Positions 54,751 through 62,882 of a stretch of DNA of 64,000 nucleotides are shown piece after piece. The stretch's first letter is position 1. Each line of letters begins with the position of its first letter. The notes under the pieces were generated by a model. The model was given only the letters and a program-made list of their open reading frames with translations, was not told the origin of the DNA and made no database searches. Location: positions 1 to 64,000 of the forward strand of contig CAJFTU010000046.1 in assembly GCA_904420065.1 (NCBI GenBank), written 5' to 3'. Position numbers and translations under genes: made by a program. This DNA comes from an uncultured Emergencia sp. (GTDB taxonomy: Bacteria; Bacillota; Clostridia; Peptostreptococcales; Anaerovoracaceae).

Positions 54751-55194
54751 TCAGTCGGTTACTTCTACGGTCAGCTGTCCAACGACTTCCGGATAGAGCT
54801 TCACGTCTATAGTAAACCTGCCGATACTCTTTATCGGACTGCTGATCTGGATTTTTTTCTTGTCTATGGTGATCTTCGCCTGTTCCTTTACGGCGTCGGC
54901 GATATCCTTGGAAGTAATGGAGCCGAAAAGCCTTCCGCCCTCTCCCGATTTTGTTTTGATCACTACTTTGACGTCTTCCAGCTTTTTGGCGATTTCCTGA
55001 GCCGCGGCTTTTTCTTCGGCTTTTTTCTGTTCCATAAGCGCCTTCTGCTTTTCCAGACTGCGAATATTGCCCTCTGTCGCTTCCGTTGCATAGCCTTTCG
55101 GCAGAAGCATATTTCTGGCGTAGCCGTCGCTGACCTTTACGATATCTCCCGCTTTTCCTGTACCTTTTACGTCTCTATTTAAAATAACAATCAT
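54751..55194 (-). CDS. rplI: Ribosomal protein L9
   Basis: 147 residues: N-terminal GTGKAGDIVKVSDGYARNMLLPKGYA, a long charged connecting helix, and the C-terminal domain GGRLFGSITSKDIADA. Usual position between gdpP and dnaB. Confidence 0.97.
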   Translation of the reverse strand: MIVILNRDVKGTGKAGDIVKVSDGYARNMLLPKGYATEATEGNIRSLEKQKALMEQKKAEEKAAAQEIAKKLEDVKVVIKTKSGEGGRLFGSITSKDIADAVKEQAKITIDKKKIQISSPIKSIGRFTIDVKLYPEVVGQLTVEVTD

Positions 55195-55210
55195 GTTTAT
55201 CTCCTTTGCT

Positions 55211-56962
55211 CTAATTTTTTATAATATCTAAAACCTTGCTGATCACTTCTTCCGGACTGCAGTCCACCTGAGCGCCTGCTGTAGTCAGATGACCGCCTCC
55301 GCCCAGTTTTTCCATGATCACCTGCACGTTAAGCTCTCCTAAAGATCTGGCGCTGATCACGGTTTTGCCGGTTTCCGTCCGGCCCGCTACAAAGGAAGCC
55401 CGTACTCCGCGAATATTCAGCAGTTCATCAGCCACCTGGGAATTCAGCACCTGTGCTCCTTCATTGCAGCCTTCGCTGATCGAAGTGGCGATGCCGTTAT
55501 CGTGAAATTCTGCTGCGGCGATAGACTTGGCTCTCACCTTAAAGGCATCCAGATTTGTCTGGAAGAATCTCTTGACTTCCGTAGTATCGGCTCCGGCTCT
55601 CCGAAGCCATGCTGCCGCTTCGAAAGTTCTGACCCCGGTTTTTACGGCAAAACGGTTGGTGTCTATGGTCATTCCCGCAAGCAGCGCTTCTGCCTCCAAT
55701 TTGACCAGGGTTTTTTTCGGCGCGGCGTACTGGATAATCTCGCTCACCAGCTCTGCCGCTGAAGATGCGTAGGATTCTATATAAGAAAGCGTCGCGTTTT
55801 CAATGCAGTCTTCTGCTCGTCTGTGATGGTCGATGACTACCACCTTATCGGTCAGAGTGAACAGATTTGCGTTTTCCGCATAGCTCGGTCTGTGCGTGTC
55901 CACCAGAACCACCAGAGTTTCTTTATCCGTAATGCTTTCCGCTTTTTTGTTGTTGATAAAATTATAAGTATCGGTTTCCCTGGCCTGCCTGTATATCGCC
56001 TCAAGAGAATCGTTGATCTCGTTGAGTACGATGTAGGCCTCCCGTCCGTACATAATACAGAGGCGGTATATGCCGAGGGCCGCTCCAAAGCAGTCCATAT
56101 CCGGATTGGTGTGACCCATGATTACTACCCTTTTGGACTGTTCGATGAGCTGTTTCAGCGCATGAGCGACTACTCGGGATTTTCCCTTATTGCCTTTTTC
56201 CACGGTCTGCAGCTTGCCGCCGTAGTATTCAATCTTGCTTCCCCTCTTGATTACGGCCTGATCTCCTCCCCGGCCCAGAGCCAGATCCATAGCTGCGTTG
56301 GCGTAATCCTCTGTAACCACCAGATTTTTTCCTCCTACGCCTATACCAATACTCAGGCTCATCGGAAAATCCGCTTCTGTCTCAATCTGGCGAACCTCGT
56401 CCAGAATAGCGAATTTGTTTTCAATCATTCCGCTGACGTAATAGTTTTGAAAGTACATGATGTACTGGGAATTGTTCAGCTTGTTGATCGAACCGGAAAT
56501 TTTGGACGCCCACTGCCGTATGGCTTTATCCACTCTGGTCGATATGTCCATCCTTTTTTCCGGAGCCGTACTGGCGATCAGTTCGTCATAGTTGTCGATA
56601 TTTATCCTGCATACGCAGGTCTTCTCATCGTTGTACCTGTCCTTGAGGTTTTCATAATTAGTGATATCGTAGAAAAATACCAGAAGGCTGGCTTCCTCCC
56701 CTTGGCCGATTACCTCGGCCTGCAGCTTAAACTGTTTCCCATTCCGCTCGATGATGTGGTAATCTTCGCCTTGGTCTTTATTGAGCAGAACCGCTACTTT
56801 AATTCCGGTAAGCGCGAAAAAATCCGCGTTCTCTATACCGTCGTAGATAAACACGTTGCTGATGTGCTCGTTGGCGCTGACGATCTTACCCTTAGCGTTG
56901 ACGACGCATATGGGAAGCGGAATATGAGAAAATATTTCCTTTTCTAATAAAATTTCACTCAT
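55211..56962 (-). CDS. gdpP: GdpP-type cyclic-di-AMP phosphodiesterase without membrane helices
   Basis: 583 residues. PAS domain from residue ~5 (IPLPICVVNAKGKIVSANEHI), degenerate GGDEF (~120-230), DHH domain with GHTNPDMDCFGA and VVIDHHRR, and DHHA1 with KLGGGGHLTTAGAQ. It hydrolyses c-di-AMP. The two N-terminal membrane helices that make the usual ~655-residue form membrane-bound are missing; the ATG at 56962 has AAGAGG seven bases upstream and the extra 16 codons in frame add no helix pair. Confidence 0.92.
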   Translation of the reverse strand: MSEILLEKEIFSHIPLPICVVNAKGKIVSANEHISNVFIYDGIENADFFALTGIKVAVLLNKDQGEDYHIIERNGKQFKLQAEVIGQGEEASLLVFFYDITNYENLKDRYNDEKTCVCRINIDNYDELIASTAPEKRMDISTRVDKAIRQWASKISGSINKLNNSQYIMYFQNYYVSGMIENKFAILDEVRQIETEADFPMSLSIGIGVGGKNLVVTEDYANAAMDLALGRGGDQAVIKRGSKIEYYGGKLQTVEKGNKGKSRVVAHALKQLIEQSKRVVIMGHTNPDMDCFGAALGIYRLCIMYGREAYIVLNEINDSLEAIYRQARETDTYNFINNKKAESITDKETLVVLVDTHRPSYAENANLFTLTDKVVVIDHHRRAEDCIENATLSYIESYASSAAELVSEIIQYAAPKKTLVKLEAEALLAGMTIDTNRFAVKTGVRTFEAAAWLRRAGADTTEVKRFFQTNLDAFKVRAKSIAAAEFHDNGIATSISEGCNEGAQVLNSQVADELLNIRGVRASFVAGRTETGKTVISARSLGELNVQVIMEKLGGGGHLTTAGAQVDCSPEEVISKVLDIIKN

Positions 56963-57088
56963 TTTCATTCCTCTTAATTGAAAATTATTCGCAATCAATA
57001 TGAGCAGCAAAGACAGATCTGTCTATTATAATACCACGAAACAGTCCGTCTTTAGTGTTGGTTTTGTGATAATACCGGCCTTCCTTCC

Positions 57089-57604
57089 CTATTTTCGAAG
57101 ATCGACGACCCTTATCCTTCCTCCGCATCTGCTGCACCTGTAGTTTTCCGGACGGGAGACGACTTTGCTCTTTCTTATTCTGTAGCTGACGTTCCCGCAG
57201 TTTCTGCAGATCAGCTTATATCGGCAATCCTCTTCTCTTTCCAGATAAAAACGGTCAGCAGATGCTACTCTGCTGATCGCATATCCATACTCGCGATTTA
57301 CCCGCTGCGAAAGCTGCTTCCATTTCTCTCCGTGATTCTGACATCCCGGACAGGTGTGCAGCAGTTCGTGGAGAATGACCTCTTTTACTGTTCTGTCGTC
57401 TTCCCCACTGAGTTGAGTGGAAATTTCCAACTTGTACGCTATGTATCCATCCTTTCGATACATCTTGCAGCATCCCAGTTTTTTTCTCGCCCGGCTGTTC
57501 TCCGTTATAGAAAGGATGTGTTCTGAAGGAAAGATGCCTATCTGCCTCAGTTCTCCGACTGCTTCTGCCATCAGAGTGTCCAGTCTCTTTTCAAAATCCT
57601 TCAT
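57089..57604 (-). CDS. SprT-like zinc metalloprotease-fold protein
   Basis: 171 residues. VILHELLHTCPGCQNHGEKW is the HExxH...H active site; the C-terminus is a zinc ribbon (CRNCGNVSYRI ... CSRCGG). SprT-like proteins include DNA-protein-crosslink proteases in eukaryotes; bacterial roles are unclear. A parS-like site occupies the leader, and the ribosome site is weak. Confidence 0.82.
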   Translation of the reverse strand: MKDFEKRLDTLMAEAVGELRQIGIFPSEHILSITENSRARKKLGCCKMYRKDGYIAYKLEISTQLSGEDDRTVKEVILHELLHTCPGCQNHGEKWKQLSQRVNREYGYAISRVASADRFYLEREEDCRYKLICRNCGNVSYRIRKSKVVSRPENYRCSRCGGRIRVVDLRK

Positions 57605-57618
57605 GATTGTTCAGCCTG

Positions 57619-57634
57619 TGTTTCATGTGAAACA
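57619..57634. other. parS site (one mismatch)
   Basis: TGTTTCATGTGAAACA differs from the B. subtilis parS consensus TGTTNCACGTGAAACA by one base in the centre. It lies between parB and the SprT-like gene. Confidence 0.85.
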
Positions 57635-57638
57635 AACC

Positions 57639-58535
57639 TTATAAACCCACTGATTTCAACAGATCGATCAGTCGATTCAGTTCATCTGTTCCGTAATACT
57701 CTATCTGTATATTACCCTTTTTCCCTTTTTCGTTAATGGTAACCTTAGTTCCGTACAGATCCTTCAGTTCGCTTTCGACGTGTATCGTATCAGCGCTCTT
57801 CGTCTTTTTCACCGGCTTCTTTTTCGGCTTGCCTTTTTGGCTTGCCAGCTCTTCAGTCTTTCTCACCGACAGACCCTCGTCGATGATCTTTCTGCAGAGT
57901 TCGGCCTGCACTTTTTTATCTTCTATGGGTACCAGCGCTCTGGCATGTCCTGACGAAAGCTTTCCTTCAGCGACGAATCCTCTTATCTCCGCCGGGAGTT
58001 TCAGAAGTCGGAGGGAATTGGTGATATACGGTCTGCTCTTGCTGACGCTCTTGGACACCTCTTCCTGCGTCAAGCCGTATGTTTTGATCATCTGCTCCAG
58101 ACCCTCTGCCTCTTCTATAGGATTCAGGTCTTCGCGCTGCATATTCTCGATGATCGCAATCAGCATATTTTCTTCATCGGAGAACTCTCGGATCAGGCAG
58201 GGTACTTCTTTCAGCTCTGCCCCTCTTGCAGCCCTCCATCTTCTCTCTCCGGCTACAATCTCATAGCCGGTCTTTCTCTTTCTGACTACGAGGGGCTGAA
58301 TGATACCGTGCTCTACGATAGAGGCGGAGAGTTCGTTTATCTTCTCTTCATCGAAGTATTTTCTCGGTTGATTTTCGTTAGGCCGAATATCGTTGATGTC
58401 GATGTACATCACCTGATCCCCTGCCGGCGCGGTTTCCCCTTTTTCCTCTTCCGGTCTGGCGACAGGAGCCTGATCGGCGAAAAGGGCGTCGAGTCCCCTT
58501 CCCAATCCTCTGTTCTTTGCTTTTGCTGCTGTCAT
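57639..58535 (-). CDS. parB: Chromosome partitioning protein ParB (Spo0J)
   Basis: 298 residues, CTP-dependent parS-loading clamp. GLGRGLDALFADQ N-terminus recruits ParA; IRPNENQPRKYFDEEKINEL, the CTP site GERRWRAAR, ENMQREDLNPIEEA and the HTH LTQEEVSKSVSKSRPYITNSLRLL follow, then a linker and dimer domain. The ATG at 58535 has GGGAGG and overlaps the parA stop. Confidence 0.97.
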   Translation of the reverse strand: MTAAKAKNRGLGRGLDALFADQAPVARPEEEKGETAPAGDQVMYIDINDIRPNENQPRKYFDEEKINELSASIVEHGIIQPLVVRKRKTGYEIVAGERRWRAARGAELKEVPCLIREFSDEENMLIAIIENMQREDLNPIEEAEGLEQMIKTYGLTQEEVSKSVSKSRPYITNSLRLLKLPAEIRGFVAEGKLSSGHARALVPIEDKKVQAELCRKIIDEGLSVRKTEELASQKGKPKKKPVKKTKSADTIHVESELKDLYGTKVTINEKGKKGNIQIEYYGTDELNRLIDLLKSVGL

Positions 58536-59308
58536 GATCTGTTTTCCTCCCATTCCAGAAATTCTTCAGCGAAATCTCTGTAAGCCTCTGCTCCTTTTGA
58601 TTTCGGATCGTACTCCGTAATCGCCATGCCGAAGCTGGGAGCTTCTGCTAATCTTATGTTCCTCGGAATTACCGTGGAATATACCTTCGAGCCGAAATAT
58701 TTCTTTACTTCCTGCACGACCTGCACGGACAGATTGGTCCTTCCGTCGAACATGCTCAGGATTACTCCCTCAATCTCCAGGTCCTTGTTCAAATTTTTCT
58801 TAACCAATTCAATGGTGCTCACCAGCTGACTAACCCCCTCAAGAGCGTAAAATTCGCACTGAATAGGAATCAGCACGCTCTCTACCGCCGTCAGGGAGTT
58901 AATGGTCAGCAGACCCAGTGAAGGAGGACAATCGATAAATATGTAATCATAGTCGCCCTTTATCCTGTCTATGGACTTTCTCAGTCTTTTCTCTCTTCCA
59001 TCCTGTTCTACCAGCTCTATTTCAGCGCCGGCCAGATCTACGCTTGCCGGAATAATGTCCAGGTTTTCTATTCCCGTATGAATAATCGCTTTCTTTGTAT
59101 CGAAATTATCCTCGATCAAAAGATCGTACACCGTATAGTCCAAATTTCTCTTCGAAACGCCTATGCCGCTTGTCGTATTCCCCTGAGGATCTATATCCAG
59201 CATCAATACTTTTTTACCTCTCATGGCCAGGCTTGCGCCCAGATTGATATTAGTCGTGGTCTTTCCTACCCCGCCTTTTTGATTGAATATTGCTATAGCT
59301 TTTCCCAA
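58532..59308 (-). CDS. parA: Chromosome partitioning ATPase ParA (Soj), TTG start
   Basis: 258 residues. IAIFNQKGGVGKTTTNINLGA is the deviant Walker A, FIDCPPSLGLLT Walker B. The TTG at 59308 follows AGGAGG by eight bases and gives the normal N-terminus. Operon with parB. Confidence 0.96.
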   Translation of the reverse strand: MGKAIAIFNQKGGVGKTTTNINLGASLAMRGKKVLMLDIDPQGNTTSGIGVSKRNLDYTVYDLLIEDNFDTKKAIIHTGIENLDIIPASVDLAGAEIELVEQDGREKRLRKSIDRIKGDYDYIFIDCPPSLGLLTINSLTAVESVLIPIQCEFYALEGVSQLVSTIELVKKNLNKDLEIEGVILSMFDGRTNLSVQVVQEVKKYFGSKVYSTVIPRNIRLAEAPSFGMAITEYDPKSKGAEAYRDFAEEFLEWEENRS

Positions 59309-59343
59309 TGTTTTTCCTCCTGACTTAAGCAAGTACTGAAATC

Positions 59344-59372
59344 ATTATATATGATTTGAATAGGATTTACCA
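59344..59372 (-). promoter_or_regulatory. Probable promoter of parA-parB
   Basis: A perfect TATAAT (59349-59344, minus strand) with a weak -35 (TGGTAA, spacer 17), downstream of the parS-terminator palindrome. Confidence 0.4.
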
Positions 59373-59382
59373 CTATTTCACT

Positions 59383-59422
59383 AAAAAAAATGGATGTTTC
59401 ACGTGAAACATCCATTTTTTTT
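59383..59422. terminator. 40-bp perfect palindrome combining parS, intrinsic terminator and the noc stop codon
   Basis: Consensus parS TGTTTCACGTGAAACA (59395-59410) sits at the centre. Pairing continues outward through GGA/TCC, AT and eight A facing eight T, so all 40 bases are self-complementary. RNA from either strand would form a 12-bp-plus hairpin followed by U8. The TGA of noc (59401-59399) is inside parS. Confidence 0.9.
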
Positions 59423-60193
59423 CGGAATGACAATTTTTACTTCTACGTACTCCCCCTTGTCGTCTTCAAAGAACCTGGCATTCTTTTCCATATCGTGTAT
59501 CTGCGAAAACGCCTTCTTTATCGTATTCATATATATTTTATAACTTATGTAATTGATTTTCCGCTTTTTCCGACTGTTCTCCTCTTCTTTGACAAGAAAA
59601 TCCTCAATCAGCTTTTCCGTTTGCTTCACGTTCAGGTTATTATTGATCACCCGCTGAAGAATCCTCTCCCGAACCTCCGGATCTTCCACTTTCAGAAGCG
59701 CACGCGCGTGACGCTCTGTCAGCTTGGCCTCCGCCAGTTTTTTCTGAATATCCGGCGGCAGGGTTAAAATCCTCAGTTTGTTGGATATAGTCGACTGGCG
59801 CTTTCCGATCTTGTCCGCCAATTCACCCTGCGTCAGCTCAAACTCGTCGATCAGCCTCTTATAGGCGTAGGCCTCTTCGATATAGCTGAGATTTTCCCGC
59901 TGAACATTCTCCACTACGGAGATCAGCGCCGCATCTCTGTCGTCGAAATCCTTTACGATCGCCGGGATCTTGGTCAGCCCCGCCAATTTTGCAGCCCGTA
60001 CTCTCCTTTCTCCGGCGATCAGGGAATATTCCCCCGATCTCTCTTTTTTGACAATAACCGGCTGAAGTACGCCGTATTCGGCAATCGAATTCTTCAGGTC
60101 GTTCAGTTCTTCTTCGGCAAAGAACTTTCTGGGCTGATCCGGATTGGTGCAGATCTGCTCCAGAGGCAGTTCCGTGGTCTTTCTCTGTAACAT
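59399..60193 (-). CDS. noc: Nucleoid occlusion protein Noc (ParB paralogue)
   Basis: 264 residues. ParB-like CTPase (NPDQPRKFFAEEELNDLK; AGERRVRAAKL; ENVQRENLSYIEEAYAYKRL) with an HTH that differs from ParB (LTQGELADKIGKRQSTISNKLRIL), in the Noc position rsmG-noc-parA-parB. The ATG at 60193 has GGAGGG. The N-terminus goes almost at once into the CTPase domain and lacks the amphipathic membrane-binding helix of B. subtilis Noc. The stop codon lies in parS. Confidence 0.88.
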   Translation of the reverse strand: MLQRKTTELPLEQICTNPDQPRKFFAEEELNDLKNSIAEYGVLQPVIVKKERSGEYSLIAGERRVRAAKLAGLTKIPAIVKDFDDRDAALISVVENVQRENLSYIEEAYAYKRLIDEFELTQGELADKIGKRQSTISNKLRILTLPPDIQKKLAEAKLTERHARALLKVEDPEVRERILQRVINNNLNVKQTEKLIEDFLVKEEENSRKKRKINYISYKIYMNTIKKAFSQIHDMEKNARFFEDDKGEYVEVKIVIPKKNGCFT

Positions 60194-60234
60194 CTTATCC
60201 CTCCTGTACCTCTTCTCTTCTACAGAATACCACG

Positions 60235-60248
60235 TTTTCCCGGGAAAA
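60235..60248. promoter_or_regulatory. Candidate Noc-binding site in the noc promoter region
   Basis: TTTTCCCGGGAAAA is a perfect palindrome holding the TTTCCCGGGAAA core of the B. subtilis Noc site ATTTCCCGGGAAAT (12 of 14 bases equal). It is about 40 bases upstream of the noc ATG and just before a possible -10, TATTCT. Confidence 0.7.
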
Positions 60249-60265
60249 AGCGGACAAAAAATAAG

Positions 60266-60298
60266 CAAAAAAGCCTATATTCTATCAAAATATAGGCT
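60266..60298 (-). terminator. Intrinsic terminator of the mnmE-mnmG-rsmG operon
   Basis: Minus strand AGCCTATATT (60298-60289) pairs with AATATAGGCT (60281-60272), then six T. The hairpin overlaps the rsmG stop codon. Confidence 0.85.
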
Positions 60299-60995
60299 CT
60301 TTCGCAGGAGTTCCCGCTTTTCTCGGAAATTTCGCGGGCGTATTCTTTATTTTTTCAATTACTGCAATATTGTGATCAAATCCCTCGACAGGCGATTCCT
60401 CTATCCTCATGCACTTTCCACCGAGAACAGAGATGGCTTTCTCCGCCTTTTTCACCTCTTCCCTGCCGTCAGGCCCTTTGTAGGCAAGGAGATATCCGCC
60501 CTTCCGGAGAAAGGGCAGACAGTATTCAGAGAGAACGGCCATATTGGCTACCGCTCTGGATACGCAGAGATCAAAGCTCTCCCGATACGCCTTATTTCGC
60601 GCCAGCTCTTCGGCACGGCCGTGGATGGTCCGAACGTTAGAGAGACACAGATCGCCGGAAAGGGAGGAAACCACTTTCAGTCTCTTATTCAGAGAATCCG
60701 CCAGGATGAATTCCTTTTCCGGACTGACGATGGCCAGCGGAATTCCGGGAAATCCGGCACCGGTACCCACGTCGATAACCGTCCTGCTTTCTTTGTACTC
60801 CGCAAAACCGCAGCACAGAAGAGAATCGATAAAGTGCTTGAGAATAAACTCCTCCCGATCGGTAATAGCGGTCAGATTCAGCTTCTGATTCCACTCCAGT
60901 ATTCCTTCCATATACCTTCTGAACTTTTCCATGGTTTCATCGTCATGGGGCAAATCCAGACTTATAAGTGCTTCTTTCAGTCTTTCCATATTCAT
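60285..60995 (-). CDS. rsmG: 16S rRNA (G527-N7)-methyltransferase
   Basis: 236 residues (GidB). [17 protein letters not shown] is the SAM loop, [20 protein letters not shown] the family N-terminal motif and [20 protein letters not shown] the catalytic region. Start overlaps the mnmG stop (ATGA). Confidence 0.97.
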   Translation of the reverse strand: MNMERLKEALISLDLPHDDETMEKFRRYMEGILEWNQKLNLTAITDREEFILKHFIDSLLCCGFAEYKESRTVIDVGTGAGFPGIPLAIVSPEKEFILADSLNKRLKVVSSLSGDLCLSNVRTIHGRAEELARNKAYRESFDLCVSRAVANMAVLSEYCLPFLRKGGYLLAYKGPDGREEVKKAEKAISVLGGKCMRIEESPVEGFDHNIAVIEKIKNTPAKFPRKAGTPAKEPIF

Positions 60996-62875
60996 CTCTT
61001 TCTTCTCTGCTTTTCCAGATAAATCAGTAATACATTGATATCCGCCGGGGAAACGCCGGATATCCGGGAAGCCTGTCCCACGGAAGCCGGTTTAATCTGA
61101 TTCAGCTTCTGCATGGCTTCAATTCGCAGACCTTCAATTAGGGAATAGTCCATATCTGCGGAAAGCCCTTTGTTTTCCAGTTTCTTGAACCGGTCTATCT
61201 GATTCAGCTGTTTTTTGATATAACCTTCATATTTGATCTGCACCTCTAACTGATTCTTCTCATGGGAAGAAAGCTGAGGCCTGTCTCCGTCTATCTCTTT
61301 CAGATTCTCGTAAGTCACCTCCGGCCGCTTCATCAGTTCAGCCAGACTGGAACGATTTTGCAGCGGCGAACTTCCGATTTTCTCCAGATATTCGTTTGCA
61401 TCGGCCGGCTGAACGAAGGTCTGCTCCAACCTGTTCTTCTCCCTCTCGACGTTTTCCTTTTTCTTCAAAAATCGCTGATATCGGTCTTCGTCAGCCAGTC
61501 CAATCCGGTAGGATTTCTCCGTCAAACGCAAATCTGCGTTGTCTTGCCTGAGAAGCAGCCTATATTCCGCTCTGCTGGTCATAATTCTGTAAGGTTCATT
61601 AGTACCTTTAGTCACCAGATCGTCGATGAGAACGCCAATATAAGCCTCGCTTCTATCCAGTACAAAAGGCGATTTTCCATTTATTTCCAAATTAGCGTTT
61701 ATCCCCGCCATCAATCCCTGAGCCGCCGCTTCCTCATACCCTGAACTTCCGTTAAACTGTCCGGCGCAAAATAAATTTTTAATTAATTTATTTTCTAAAT
61801 TAGGCTTTAATGTAAGTGGATCTATACAATCATATTCGATTGCGTAAGCAGGTCTTGTTATAACTATATTTTCTAAACCAGGTATAGTGTGATAGAATTC
61901 CTCTTGTACATCTTCAGGTAAACTTGATGACATACCTTGTATATACATTTCCTCTGTATCTAATCCTTCTGGTTCTACAAATAACTGGTGTCGTTTTTTG
62001 TCAGAAAATCTATTTATTTTGTCTTCTATTGATGGGCAATACCTTGGTCCTATACCTTCTATTTGTCCTCCAAATAAGGCTGATCTATGGAAATTATTTC
62101 GTATAACAGTATGTGTTTCTTCATTTGTATAAGTTAACCAACATGATATTTGATCTTTGTGCAGGTTATCGTTCATAAAAGAAAACGGTACTATATTTTC
62201 ATCACCCTTTTGTTCTGACATCTTATCGTAATCAAAAGTAGATGCCAACGCTCTTGCCGGAGTTCCGGTCTTAAACCGCCGCATTTCCAGTCCGTGTTTT
62301 TTCAGATTTTCCGCCAGTTCTACGGAAGGCGCCAAACCATTGGGGCCGCTCGAAAAAGCGCTGTCTCCGATAAAAATTTTTCCCCTGAGGAATGTCCCTG
62401 TCGCCAGGATCACCGCTTTCGCTTTATAGTAGGTGTGCGTCTTTGTCACCACGCCGCGCACGATTCCATCCTCTACGATCAGGTCCGTCACCTCGGCCTG
62501 TTTCATCGTGAGATTTTTCTGCTTTTCGATGGTCTTCTTCATCTCCACATGATATCTGTGTTTATCCGCCTGCGCCCGCAGAGAATGTACTGCCGGTCCC
62601 TTAGCCGTATTGAGCATTCTGCTCTGTATGAAGGTCTTATCGATGTTTTTTCCCATCTCTCCGCCAAGGGCGTCGATCTCTCTGACCAGATGGCCTTTTC
62701 CTGTTCCCCCTATGGACGGATTGCAGGGCATCATGGCTACGGCTTCCAAATTCATGGAAAAGAGCATGGTTTTGCTTCCCATTCGAGCGGCTGCAAGGGC
62801 CGCTTCACAGCCCGCGTGCCCCGCGCCTACCACAATTACGTCATATTCACCCATCAATACCTGTTCCATATCCAT
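60992..62875 (-). CDS. mnmG: tRNA uridine-5-carboxymethylaminomethyl modification enzyme MnmG
   Basis: 627 residues (GidA), FAD-binding partner of MnmE in modifying U34 of tRNAs. [21 protein letters not shown] is the FAD fold, [24 protein letters not shown] the signature with its cysteine, and the C-terminal helical domain is complete. The reading frame is intact throughout, but codons ~212-370 are far more AT-rich than the rest (see the 61765-62240 entry). An ATG at 62854 directly before [10 protein letters not shown] is an alternative start. Confidence 0.95.
   Translation of the reverse strand: MDMEQVLMGEYDVIVVGAGHAGCEAALAAARMGSKTMLFSMNLEAVAMMPCNPSIGGTGKGHLVREIDALGGEMGKNIDKTFIQSRMLNTAKGPAVHSLRAQADKHRYHVEMKKTIEKQKNLTMKQAEVTDLIVEDGIVRGVVTKTHTYYKAKAVILATGTFLRGKIFIGDSAFSSGPNGLAPSVELAENLKKHGLEMRRFKTGTPARALASTFDYDKMSEQKGDENIVPFSFMNDNLHKDQISCWLTYTNEETHTVIRNNFHRSALFGGQIEGIGPRYCPSIEDKINRFSDKKRHQLFVEPEGLDTEEMYIQGMSSSLPEDVQEEFYHTIPGLENIVITRPAYAIEYDCIDPLTLKPNLENKLIKNLFCAGQFNGSSGYEEAAAQGLMAGINANLEINGKSPFVLDRSEAYIGVLIDDLVTKGTNEPYRIMTSRAEYRLLLRQDNADLRLTEKSYRIGLADEDRYQRFLKKKENVEREKNRLEQTFVQPADANEYLEKIGSSPLQNRSSLAELMKRPEVTYENLKEIDGDRPQLSSHEKNQLEVQIKYEGYIKKQLNQIDRFKKLENKGLSADMDYSLIEGLRIEAMQKLNQIKPASVGQASRISGVSPADINVLLIYLEKQRRKR
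61765..62240. other. AT-rich mosaic block inside mnmG
   Basis: Hand count: 116 G+C in 61801-62160 (32%), against 30/60 in 61681-61740 and 29/60 in 62281-62340. The change is abrupt on both sides while the encoded protein stays a normal MnmG. This is the pattern of intragenic recombination with a low-GC relative. Confidence 0.7.
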
Positions 62876-62882
62876 CCGATTC

